DNA of 8,679 nt, from assembly GCA_017995665.1 (NCBI GenBank), contig JAGOIM010000034.1, positions 1 to 8,679 on the forward strand, in the 5' to 3' direction. Origin of the DNA: Anaerolineaceae bacterium. Lineage in GTDB: Bacteria; Chloroflexota; Anaerolineae; Anaerolineales; Anaerolineaceae. Under the pieces are notes generated by a model. The model ran no database searches and was not told where the DNA came from. It saw nothing but the letters and a program-made list of their open reading frames with translations. A program made the position numbers and the translations under genes. Shown here piece after piece: positions 1 through 5,936 of the stretch. Each line of letters opens with the position of its first letter. Position 1 is the first letter of the stretch.

Positions 1-450
1 GTCACTCCCACCAAGGTTACTTTCAACGTATTGCCCTATAAATTTGAAGCCGGCACGCCGAATGTGGCGGATGTGATTGGTTTAGGCGCAGCACTTGATT
101 ATCTCAAACAATTTGACCCGGCTGAGCTACAGGCTTATGAGGACGACTTGCTCAATTATGGTTTGGGCTTGCTCTCTGAAATCCCGGGCATGAAAATTTA
201 TGGCAATCCAAAGCATCGTTCAGCTATCATTCCCTTTAATGTGGAAGGCATCCAACACTATGATGTCGGGATTTTGCTCGATTCCAAGGGCGTTGCCGTG
301 CGCACCGGTCAGCATTGCACCCAACCAATTATGGATGCTTTGCATATTTCCGGAACCGTTCGGGCTTCATTGGGCATTTATAATAATCGTGAAGACCTCG
401 ACGCTCTGGCGAGGGGTGTTCAAAGCGTCATCAAAATGATTGGTAGGTAA
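1..450 (+). CDS. sufS: Cysteine desulfurase SufS, C-terminal part (5' end outside window)
   Basis: PLP-dependent enzyme that takes sulfur from L-cysteine, giving L-alanine and an enzyme-bound persulfide for Fe-S cluster assembly in the cytoplasm. The frame is open from base 1 (VTPTKVTFNVLPYKFEAGTPN...), so the gene continues beyond the left edge. A TTG at position 31 is internal, not a start. About 149 residues are visible, roughly the last third of a family protein of about 400 aa. The segment FEAGTPN is typical of the family. RTGQHCTQP carries the persulfide-forming cysteine (codon 316-318) and matches the RTGHHC motif of SufS/CsdA. The ending RASLGIYNNREDLDAL is also typical. The PLP lysine lies upstream of the window. 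The stop codon is 2 nt before sufE, so the two are almost certainly co-transcribed. SufS is preferred over CsdA or IscS because of this neighbour and the motif; the SufS/CsdA distinction is not certain. Confidence 0.93.
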   Translation, partial: VTPTKVTFNVLPYKFEAGTPNVADVIGLGAALDYLKQFDPAELQAYEDDLLNYGLGLLSEIPGMKIYGNPKHRSAIIPFNVEGIQHYDVGILLDSKGVAVRTGQHCTQPIMDALHISGTVRASLGIYNNREDLDALARGVQSVIKMIGR

Positions 451-452
451 AC

Positions 453-878
453 ATGGCTGAAAAATCGATAGAAGAAATTGAAAAAGAATTGATTGATAAT
501 TTTTCTCTCTTTGACAATTGGGATGAAAAGTATGAGTATTTAATTGAACTCGGCCAGGCTTTGCCGCCGATGGATCCGGCACTCAAAACCGATGATCGAC
601 TGGTGCACGGCTGCCAATCGAGTGTTTGGTTTGATATCCATTGCCTTGATGGAAAGATAAACTTTAGTGTCGACAGCGATTCGCTGATTGTGCGCGGTTT
701 GGTTTCAATTTTGTATCAGCTGCTCAACGACCAGCCGGCAGAGCTTGTTTTAACGGCTGACATGCATATTTATGAAGATTTAGGCCTTTGGCATCACATT
801 TCTTCTCAGAGAAGCAACGGATTGAACGCCGTAATGGCACATTTAAAACAAGCCGCCGCAGATTGTATTGGCAAATAA
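453..878 (+). CDS. sufE: SufE-family sulfur acceptor protein
   Basis: Accepts the persulfide from SufS and passes sulfur to the Fe-S scaffold, stimulating the desulfurase. The protein is 141 aa, close to the usual SufE length of about 140. The acceptor cysteine is Cys54 in the segment LVHGCQSSVWF, matching the (V/R)GCQSxVW loop of SufE and CsdE. Upstream residues 10-45 (ELIDNF, DWDEKYEYLIELGQALPP-like) are the characteristic N-terminal helix region, which reads here as NWDEKYEYLIELGQALPP. The ATG at 453 lies 2 nt after the sufS stop with a short AGG just upstream inside the sufS end, suggesting translational coupling. The gene is followed by a terminator hairpin, so it is the last gene of its operon. 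A CsdE label would be equally compatible with the sequence alone. Confidence 0.93.
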   Translation: MAEKSIEEIEKELIDNFSLFDNWDEKYEYLIELGQALPPMDPALKTDDRLVHGCQSSVWFDIHCLDGKINFSVDSDSLIVRGLVSILYQLLNDQPAELVLTADMHIYEDLGLWHHISSQRSNGLNAVMAHLKQAAADCIGK

Positions 879-898
879 TCGTCATCGCAGATAAGCAT

Positions 899-930
899 AA
901 AAAAACCACCGCAAAGGTGGTTTTTGTTTT
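899..930. terminator. Bidirectional intrinsic terminator
   Basis: CCACC (906-910) pairs with GGTGG (916-920) around the loop GCAAA. The stem extends through A5/T5 (901-905 with 921-925) to about 10 bp. On the + strand it is followed by TTTTTGTTTT; on the - strand by a run of seven T (complement of 899-905). It sits between the convergent ends of sufE (878) and the C39-TPR gene (935), so it probably stops transcription from both sides. Confidence 0.87.
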
Positions 931-934
931 ATCT

Positions 935-2287
935 TTATGGGGTTACGCCCAGAGCTTCAAGCGCATCTTTCGCAACCCACCAATCCGGGTGCCAATAGAG
1001 TGCCCGCCTGAAACTGGCGATTGCCTCGTCGCGCATGCCAAGCATCACCTCAGCCCGGCCTTTCCATACCCAGCTTTCCGGCAAGGCATCTTCCTTTGCC
1101 TCGGTCAGCGTTTGGGTCGCCAGGCTTAGAACATCCTGATATCGCCCCATGTTGTAGTAAGCGAAGAATGGCCCCGTTTGATACCAAAGCATTCGCCAGG
1201 GTCGGTCTTTTTCGGGTAAGGTTGCGTAGACCTTGAAAGCCTCATCATAAGATTGTGCCGCACCCCAGGAATCTTGCATTTCGACCAGAATTGAACCACG
1301 GCTAAACCAAGCGAAGTAAAGCTCGGCACCACTCTGATTAAAAAGATTAGCCTGAACCTGATCAAAAGCATGTTGCAGGTTATAAGCGGCATCCATTTGA
1401 ACGCCCAAAATGTCATAAACTTCCTGAGCGCGCTCGTTGGGGAAAACGACCAGGTAAATTTTGTCAAACTGCGCCCAATAGCGATTCATATCCGCATAGC
1501 TAATATTAATTACACCCAAATAAGTATCGGGGATGGTAACTTCCTGAGCGTCGTCGTCATAGCCGACAATCAAGCCATAGTGGCCCATCCAACCTTCTGA
1601 ATCGTTGATGTAACCGCGCTCAATCAAAACCGGAAAACCGGATGCAACCAGGCGTTTGACAGTTTCCAAATCGCCGCCATAGCGCACAATGCCGTTATAT
1701 TCCGTTTGCGTTTGAACATAATCGAGCATTTCGTAGGGCATAACGTTTCGATCTTTGATGAAAGGCTTCAAAACCTGCTCTGTGACCGTTTGGTCACCCG
1801 TCCATCCCCAGAAATTAAGCAACATGGAGAGGTTTGCCGGTCCGCAATTGTTTGCTTTTTGATATTCCACCTTAACGCCTTCGAGTAAGACAGAACGGGG
1901 CAAAGGTACCAGCGTTGCCGTTGGTGTCGGCTCAATTGTTGGGGTGGGAGTAAACTCCGTGGTTGGCGTGATGGTCGGCGTTTCCGTCGGCAGAGGCGTT
2001 GCGGTCGGAGGAGCTCCGGCCGTGAGCGTTTGCATGGCGTGCAGCTCTTCAGTTTCATCTCCGACCGGCACAAAAACTTCTTGTCCGGGTGGGTTGAAAA
2101 AATAGTAGACTCTCGCCATAGCGCTGTCTACCCGCCAAGAAAGACGTTCATGTACGGCAGGGATTTGATAAATCAGCAATGCCAAAAGGACTAAGGCAAA
2201 AAGCAAAACCAAATAGAACCATGGCTTTGACCAAATACTTTGTTTAGAGAGGCGCTTGCGCAGCGCCTCCTTTTGAGATGTCGTCAT
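935..2287 (-). CDS. Membrane-anchored C39-like cysteine peptidase with TPR region (paralogue 1, last of tandem)
   Basis: 450 aa. Residues 1-21 are basic and cytoplasmic. Residues 23-41 form one hydrophobic helix with no obvious cleavage site, so it is probably an N-terminal anchor with the rest outside the membrane. Residues 92-130 are a Pro/Thr-rich linker (TPTITPTT, TPTPTIEPTPTAT). Residues 135-285 resemble the C39-like peptidase fold (Peptidase_C39_2): Q143, C148 in NNCGPAN, H236 in GWMGHYGLIVGYDD and D254 in TIPDT fit the oxyanion Gln and Cys-His-Asp set. Residues 300-447 contain helix-pair repeats like TPRs (for example EAIASFRRALYWHPDWW). Last of three co-directional paralogues, 59 nt after the preceding one, and it ends at a terminator. 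No Shine-Dalgarno sequence is visible before the ATG. Family-level function is cysteine peptidase or a related papain-fold activity; the substrate is unknown. Confidence 0.85.
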   Translation of the reverse strand: MTTSQKEALRKRLSKQSIWSKPWFYLVLLFALVLLALLIYQIPAVHERLSWRVDSAMARVYYFFNPPGQEVFVPVGDETEELHAMQTLTAGAPPTATPLPTETPTITPTTEFTPTPTIEPTPTATLVPLPRSVLLEGVKVEYQKANNCGPANLSMLLNFWGWTGDQTVTEQVLKPFIKDRNVMPYEMLDYVQTQTEYNGIVRYGGDLETVKRLVASGFPVLIERGYINDSEGWMGHYGLIVGYDDDAQEVTIPDTYLGVINISYADMNRYWAQFDKIYLVVFPNERAQEVYDILGVQMDAAYNLQHAFDQVQANLFNQSGAELYFAWFSRGSILVEMQDSWGAAQSYDEAFKVYATLPEKDRPWRMLWYQTGPFFAYYNMGRYQDVLSLATQTLTEAKEDALPESWVWKGRAEVMLGMRDEAIASFRRALYWHPDWWVAKDALEALGVTP

Positions 2288-2296
2288 AATGTTTGG

Positions 2297-2302
2297 ATTA
2301 TA
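2297..2302 (-). promoter_or_regulatory. TATAAT box very close to paralogue 1 start
   Basis: On the - strand the sequence GGTATAATCC places a perfect TATAAT only 9 nt before the ATG at 2287. No good -35 hexamer is seen at 16-18 nt. If used, transcription would begin within a few bases of the ATG, giving a nearly leaderless mRNA, which would fit the missing Shine-Dalgarno sequence. Chance occurrence in AT-rich spacer DNA is quite possible. Confidence 0.3.
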
Positions 2303-2346
2303 CCTGTTTCAAAATTAGCTATTTTTGTTTGTTTATCGCTTTCAAT

Positions 2347-3651
2347 TCAGGATTGAGCTTCAGCCAAACCCTCGGTTGCCAAACCCCAATTAGGATAAAA
2401 CTCCAAAGCCTTATTAAAGTACTTAACGGCGTTTTCCTTATCACCCAGAGCTAAAGCGGCTTTTCCACCCCAAAGCCAGGTTTCGGGTAATGAGGGGAAG
2501 GTGGTGTTGTTGATGGTTTGCTCAGCCAGATCAAAAGTGTCTTGATAGCGACCGGTGTAATAATAGGCATCATAAGGACCAACCTGATACCAGGTGATGC
2601 GCCAGGGACGCAAGCCAAAATCGAGTTGATTGTAGATCGCAAAAGCCTGGTCATATGCTTCGGCAGCAGCCAGGTAATCACGCATATCTACCAAAACCGA
2701 TCCCTTGCTGTAAAGCGCAAAGAATAAATCTTGTCCGCTGACCTGGGGAATCCGCCGCTCAATCTTTTCAAGCGTCCGGTGCAGGTTTTCAACCGGGTCT
2801 GCGTCTTTTTCCATTAAGCTCAAAACTTCTCTTTCGCGATCGGCCGGGTAGATAACCAGATAAATCCCGTCAAAATGCCACCAGTCACGCTCCAGATCGG
2901 CATAAGACATGTTCATCATGCCCAAAAGCGTATCGGGAATGGTAACCGTTTGCGTGGCATCGTCATAAGCGGTAACAATACTGTAATGCCCCATCCAGCC
3001 GTCGTTCTCGTCGCTATGCCCGCGCTCAATCAAAACCGGAAAACCGGCTGAAAGCATGCGTTTAACGAGTTCGATATCGCCGCCATAGCGCAATTGAGCC
3101 TTGAGGTCGGTGTTTGCCTCGGTATAATCGAGCATTTCCTGCAACATAACGTTCCGGTCGTCCTTGTGGGTTTTGATGGCGTTTTCGGTAATGCTTTGAT
3201 TTGTCGGCCATCCCCAATAGGTGAGATTCATTGCAAGATTCGCCGGGCCGCAGTTGTTCATGGTTTGATATTCCAAGCCCATGCCATCCAAGGCAAAGCT
3301 GGCAGGCACGGGGAAAGGCGTGCTGGTCGGCACTGGTGTATCGGCAAGCACAAGCACTTCGGTTGCCGTCGGCTGAGTGGTTGCGGTCGGTGCCATTGCC
3401 GTCAGCGTGGCATAAACTTCGGCGCTAACCGTGCTTTGCTGGGAAGGACCAAAATCTTTTTCGTCCGGTCTGTTAATCCGGTTGTAAATATTGGCATAAG
3501 CTGTGCGCACCCGGCTTTGAATTGCCGGAATTTGCATTGCTACTACCGCAAGAACAATTAACGCAGCAAGAATCCCGAGATAGATCCAGGGCTTCCGCCA
3601 GATTGAATTTTTGCGGATTTGATTTTTCATTTCATTTGTCGATTTTGACAT
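2347..3651 (-). CDS. Membrane-anchored C39-like cysteine peptidase with TPR region (paralogue 2, middle of tandem)
   Basis: 434 aa, with the same architecture as its two neighbours. There is a basic N-terminus, one membrane helix at about residues 22-41, and a linker at about 85-116 rich in Thr/Pro/Ala but shorter and less regular than in paralogue 1. The C39-like domain spans about 120-270 with Q129, C134 (NNCGPANLAM), H222 (GWMGHYSIVTAYDD) and D240 (TIPDT), so the putative catalytic set is intact. The TPR-like C-terminus (about 300-434) includes AAAEAYDQAFAIYNQL and NAVKYFNKALEFYPNW. The motif RPWRITWYQVGPY (348-360) is nearly identical in all three copies. It starts 21 nt after the stop of paralogue 3, so the two are probably one transcript; a purine-rich GAAGAAG upstream is a weak ribosome site. 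Most likely an extracytoplasmic protease or papain-fold hydrolase; substrate unknown. Confidence 0.85.
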   Translation of the reverse strand: MSKSTNEMKNQIRKNSIWRKPWIYLGILAALIVLAVVAMQIPAIQSRVRTAYANIYNRINRPDEKDFGPSQQSTVSAEVYATLTAMAPTATTQPTATEVLVLADTPVPTSTPFPVPASFALDGMGLEYQTMNNCGPANLAMNLTYWGWPTNQSITENAIKTHKDDRNVMLQEMLDYTEANTDLKAQLRYGGDIELVKRMLSAGFPVLIERGHSDENDGWMGHYSIVTAYDDATQTVTIPDTLLGMMNMSYADLERDWWHFDGIYLVIYPADREREVLSLMEKDADPVENLHRTLEKIERRIPQVSGQDLFFALYSKGSVLVDMRDYLAAAEAYDQAFAIYNQLDFGLRPWRITWYQVGPYDAYYYTGRYQDTFDLAEQTINNTTFPSLPETWLWGGKAALALGDKENAVKYFNKALEFYPNWGLATEGLAEAQS

Positions 3652-3672
3652 AAGTATTTTTCTTCTTCTATA

Positions 3673-5013
3673 TTAAGGTTTTACGCCCAAAGCTTCCAAT
3701 TCATCCAGGGCGGGTTTCCAACCGGGATGCCATTCGAGGGCACGTTTAAAATCGCCAATCGCTGTATCAATGTTTCCGAGCGCAACGTTTGCCTTTCCGC
3801 TCCACAAGAAACTTTCGGGCAAGGCTGCCGGTTGGACGCGATCGGTCAAGGTCTTGAAGGTCAGACTAATCACGGATTGATAGCGGCCGGTGTAATAATA
3901 AGCTTCGTAGGGTCCCACCTGATACCAAAGCATCCGCCAGGGGCGGGCATCGACCGGCAACCAGTTGTAAACCTCAAAAGCATTGTCAAAGGCTTCCGCT
4001 GCGGCGACATACTCTTTCTTCATCACCAGGAGTTCGCCCAGGCTGTAGTATGCAAAATACTGTTCAGAGCGGTCAACCGTTGCGGCACGGTTTTTGAATT
4101 TTTCCAAAGCGGTGTCAAGGTTATAAGCCGGATCAGCATCAGGACCTAAAATTTGTAGCACGGTTTCACGGTCTTCAGGCGGGAATACAACCAGGTAAGT
4201 GCCATGAAACTGGTCCCAAACGGGCTGAAGGTTATCATAACCCAGGGTGATATAGCCATTAAATGTATCGGGGATATGGACTTCTTGCGTGGCGTCATCA
4301 TAGCCATCCACTACGCCATAATGCCCCATCCAACCGTCATCACGATTGACATAACCACGTTCGACCAAAACCGGAAAACCGCCTGCGATTAGCTTTTTAA
4401 GCAAATCGACCGTTCCGCCAACCCGCAGGACAGCTTCAAAATTGGTATTCGTTTCGATGTAATCAATCATTTCCTGAGGGGTTACGTTCAGGTCTTCCAA
4501 ACGCGGTTTGACAACTTGTTCGATATCCAGCTGTTCGCCAATCCAGCCCCAATAGCGCAGATTGAGCGCCAAAGTGGCGGGACCGCAACTGTTCCAACGT
4601 TGATATTCCTGCACAATGCCTTCCAGCTGCACTGCGGCGGGAATTGGCGTCGGCTCGGGTGTTGGCGTTGGAATCGAAGTGGCAACTTGTTCAGTTGTTT
4701 CTTCAATTGTTGGTTGAAGGGTCGAGGTGGGTGCCAAAGCGGTTAGCGTTGCAATCACATCAGCGCTCATGGTTGCTTCAGCTTTTACATCCACCTCAGA
4801 TTCGCCGGGTGGATTAGCAGCATAGTAAGCCGCTGCCCTTAAATTCGACAGGTAATAAGAAACCCGATACTTGATAGCAGGGATTTGATATAGGGCGAAA
4901 AGAATCACCACAAGCGCAACGATAACTGCCAGAGCGATTAACCAGCCCCGTCTTGATTTCTTTGCTTTGCCGTCTTGCTTTTTGTTTAAATCTTTTTCTT
5001 CTTGATTATCCAT
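3673..5013 (-). CDS. Membrane-anchored C39-like cysteine peptidase with TPR region (paralogue 3, first of tandem)
   Basis: 446 aa. Residues 1-22 are strongly charged (KKQDGKAKKSRR) and residues 24-43 form a hydrophobic helix, giving an inside-positive anchor with the rest exported. The Pro/Thr linker is at about 95-125 (TPTPEPTPIP). The C39-like domain spans about 130-280 with Q138, C143 (NSCGPATLAL), H231 (GWMGHYGVVDGYDD) and D249 (HIPDT). The C-terminal TPR-like region (about 310-443) ends HPGWKPALDELEALGVKP, very like the end of paralogue 1. This is the promoter-proximal gene: a TATAAT box lies about 30 nt before the ATG, and AAGG (5021-5024) is a plausible ribosome site 7 nt away. The fold is shared with the C39 domains of bacteriocin exporters, but there is no ABC transporter or ATPase here. 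The exact activity cannot be read from sequence. Confidence 0.85.
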   Translation of the reverse strand: MDNQEEKDLNKKQDGKAKKSRRGWLIALAVIVALVVILFALYQIPAIKYRVSYYLSNLRAAAYYAANPPGESEVDVKAEATMSADVIATLTALAPTSTLQPTIEETTEQVATSIPTPTPEPTPIPAAVQLEGIVQEYQRWNSCGPATLALNLRYWGWIGEQLDIEQVVKPRLEDLNVTPQEMIDYIETNTNFEAVLRVGGTVDLLKKLIAGGFPVLVERGYVNRDDGWMGHYGVVDGYDDATQEVHIPDTFNGYITLGYDNLQPVWDQFHGTYLVVFPPEDRETVLQILGPDADPAYNLDTALEKFKNRAATVDRSEQYFAYYSLGELLVMKKEYVAAAEAFDNAFEVYNWLPVDARPWRMLWYQVGPYEAYYYTGRYQSVISLTFKTLTDRVQPAALPESFLWSGKANVALGNIDTAIGDFKRALEWHPGWKPALDELEALGVKP

Positions 5014-5035
5014 AGTTTTACCTTTTCGTCTTCAA

Positions 5036-5072
5036 CCTCTCGGATTATATCGCAAAGGAGAGAGGCAATAAA
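5036..5072 (-). promoter_or_regulatory. Promoter of the C39-TPR cluster with inverted repeat around the -10 box
   Basis: On the - strand a perfect TATAAT (complement of 5044-5049) lies about 30 nt upstream of the ATG at 5013. A weak -35 candidate TTTATT (complement of 5067-5072) is 17 nt further up. CCTCTC (5036-5041) and GAGAGG (5060-5065) form a 6-bp inverted repeat flanking the -10, a possible operator. The -10 and its position are convincing; the -35 and the operator are weak. Confidence 0.5.
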
Positions 5073-5125
5073 GAGCGGTAGCAGGAAAAGTTGTCCTCTG
5101 TATGAATAATTTTCCGGCTTCCGGC

Positions 5126-5719
5126 TCAAAGAAGGCTTCCACCCAATTTTTCGAACTCCGCATACATGGCATCCAAGCCACTTTGGTCAATCGCTTTGGT
5201 TGCATTTTGTAAGATAACTGAGGCGAAGCCTAATTTGAGTGCGTCTTTTGCGGTCGCCATCACGCAAAAATCAGCGGCTAAACCGCAAATATGCACTTCA
5301 TCAACCTTGCGGTCTTTCAGATAGCCTTCCAGTCCGGTGGCTTTTTTCATGCCGTTATCAAAGAACGCACTGTAACTGTCGATTTCGGGATCCATCCCTT
5401 TCCGAAAAATCGCTTCTATCGAATTTTGATCCAATGCCTCGGTTAAAGCCGCACCCGGCGTTGATTGAACACAATGATCGGGCCAAAACACCTGGGGCAG
5501 GCCGGCCAATTCGCCCATTTCAAAAGGCTGCTTGCCTTCATGCTGTGAAGCAAAGCTGCCATGATCCGCCGGATGCCAATCCTGGCTGGCGACAACAAGA
5601 TCATAGTTTTTTGAAAGGTAGTTGATTTCTTCGATAATTTGATCACCATTGGGCACTGCCAAGGCACCTCCCGGCAAAAAATCGTTTTGCATATCGACAA
5701 TTATCAAGGCTTTGGTCAT
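5126..5719 (-). CDS. pncA: Nicotinamidase (PncA, isochorismatase-like family)
   Basis: Hydrolyses nicotinamide to nicotinate and ammonia in the cytoplasm, the entry step of the deamidating NAD salvage route. The protein is 197 aa from the ATG at 5719, a usual PncA length. That ATG is preferred to a TTG 15 nt upstream because GGAG lies 5 nt before it. The catalytic triad is visible: D9 (IIVDMQNDF), K107 (FRKGMD) and C152 (GLAADFCV). Metal ligands D47 and H49 are in SQDWHPADHGSF and H82 is in WPDHCVQ. The motif FLPGGALAV is standard. All key residues are present, so the enzyme should be active. No other NAD-salvage gene is in the window. It is transcribed divergently from the mutase operon and is followed, 112 nt on, by the C39 cluster without a clear terminator, so some read-through is possible. 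Confidence 0.95.
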   Translation of the reverse strand: MTKALIIVDMQNDFLPGGALAVPNGDQIIEEINYLSKNYDLVVASQDWHPADHGSFASQHEGKQPFEMGELAGLPQVFWPDHCVQSTPGAALTEALDQNSIEAIFRKGMDPEIDSYSAFFDNGMKKATGLEGYLKDRKVDEVHICGLAADFCVMATAKDALKLGFASVILQNATKAIDQSGLDAMYAEFEKLGGSLL

Positions 5720-5747
5720 AGGTTCTCCAGTCAATTAATTTGTCTTC

Positions 5748-5776
5748 ATTATATACAGGAAACAGAAAGCAGGAAA
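5748..5776 (-). promoter_or_regulatory. pncA promoter
   Basis: On the - strand TATAAT (complement of 5748-5753) is followed about 28 nt later by the pncA ATG, with a good GGAG ribosome site between. A -35 candidate TTTCCT (complement of 5771-5776) is 17 nt upstream and weak (3 of 6 consensus bases). The -35 zone coincides with the direct repeat at 5756-5777. Confidence 0.5.
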
Positions 5777-5777
5777 C
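5756..5777. repeat. 8-bp direct repeat CAGGAAAC in the pncA promoter
   Basis: CAGGAAAC occurs at 5756-5763 and again at 5770-5777, a 14-bp period. It covers the spacer and -35 region of the pncA promoter. It could be a paired regulator site or simply part of a purine-rich tract; no known regulator motif is recognised. Confidence 0.4.
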
Positions 5778-5848
5778 GGGGAAGCAGAATGTCGACTAAC
5801 GTTAAACTTAATCCAGAAAGCTTTACAAAACGATGCAAAAAAATGGTG

Positions 5849-5854
5849 TAAAAT
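5849..5854 (+). promoter_or_regulatory. Possible -10 box for the mutase operon
   Basis: TAAAAT at 5849-5854 is the best -10-like hexamer ahead of the gene at 5937. The nearest -35-like hexamer, TTTACA at 5822-5827, is 21 nt away, which is too long for a standard promoter. If it is used, the leader is about 75 nt and contains the stem-loop at 5869-5906. Confidence 0.27.
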
Positions 5855-5868
5855 TCATTTAATCCCAA

Positions 5869-5906
5869 TAGTCCCGGGTGCGGTTGATCCTCAAATCCCT
5901 GGACTA
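5869..5906 (+). promoter_or_regulatory. Imperfect stem-loop or operator dyad upstream of the mutase gene
   Basis: TAGTCCCGGG (5869-5878) pairs with CCCTGGACTA (5897-5906) over 10 positions with a single C-T mismatch. The 18-nt interior contains a second short stem, TTGA (5884-5887) with TCAA (5891-5894). It ends 30 nt before the ATG and has no T-run, so it is not a simple terminator. It may be an RNA element in the leader or a DNA operator. It does not resemble a cobalamin riboswitch, which is far longer. Confidence 0.45.
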
Positions 5907-5925
5907 CTCATTCTCACCGAAAATT

Positions 5926-5930
5926 AGGAG
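5926..5930 (+). promoter_or_regulatory. Shine-Dalgarno site of the mutase gene
   Basis: AGGAG lies 6 nt (TTTTTT) before the ATG at 5937. It fixes this start, and the cobalamin-binding motif begins only ten residues later. Confidence 0.8.
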
Positions 5931-5936
5931 TTTTTT

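Noticed and set aside
31..33. TTG at 31 as start of the first gene
   Set aside because: The frame is open from base 1 with SufS-like sequence upstream of this codon, so it is an internal leucine.
935..5013. Bacteriocin export/processing locus
   Set aside because: The C39 domains are not fused to ABC transporters, and no small ORF with a double-glycine leader is seen nearby.
5081..5125. Terminator after pncA
   Set aside because: Only very short stems (CCGG with CCGG, AGGA with TCCT) and no T-run on the - strand.
5720..5734. TTG at 5734 as the pncA start
   Set aside because: It would add MTGEP before the conserved MTKALIIVDMQ and overlap the GGAG ribosome site that serves the ATG at 5719.
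5639..5851. 70-aa + strand frame over the pncA start and intergenic region
   Set aside because: Most of it is antisense to pncA and its promoter. Only the last 20 codons have an ATG with a plausible ribosome site, and these are listed as a low-interest finding.
5735..5936. Cobalamin riboswitch before the B12 mutase gene
   Set aside because: The space is about 200 nt but I see no B12-box-like core or multi-helix layout, only one stem-loop.
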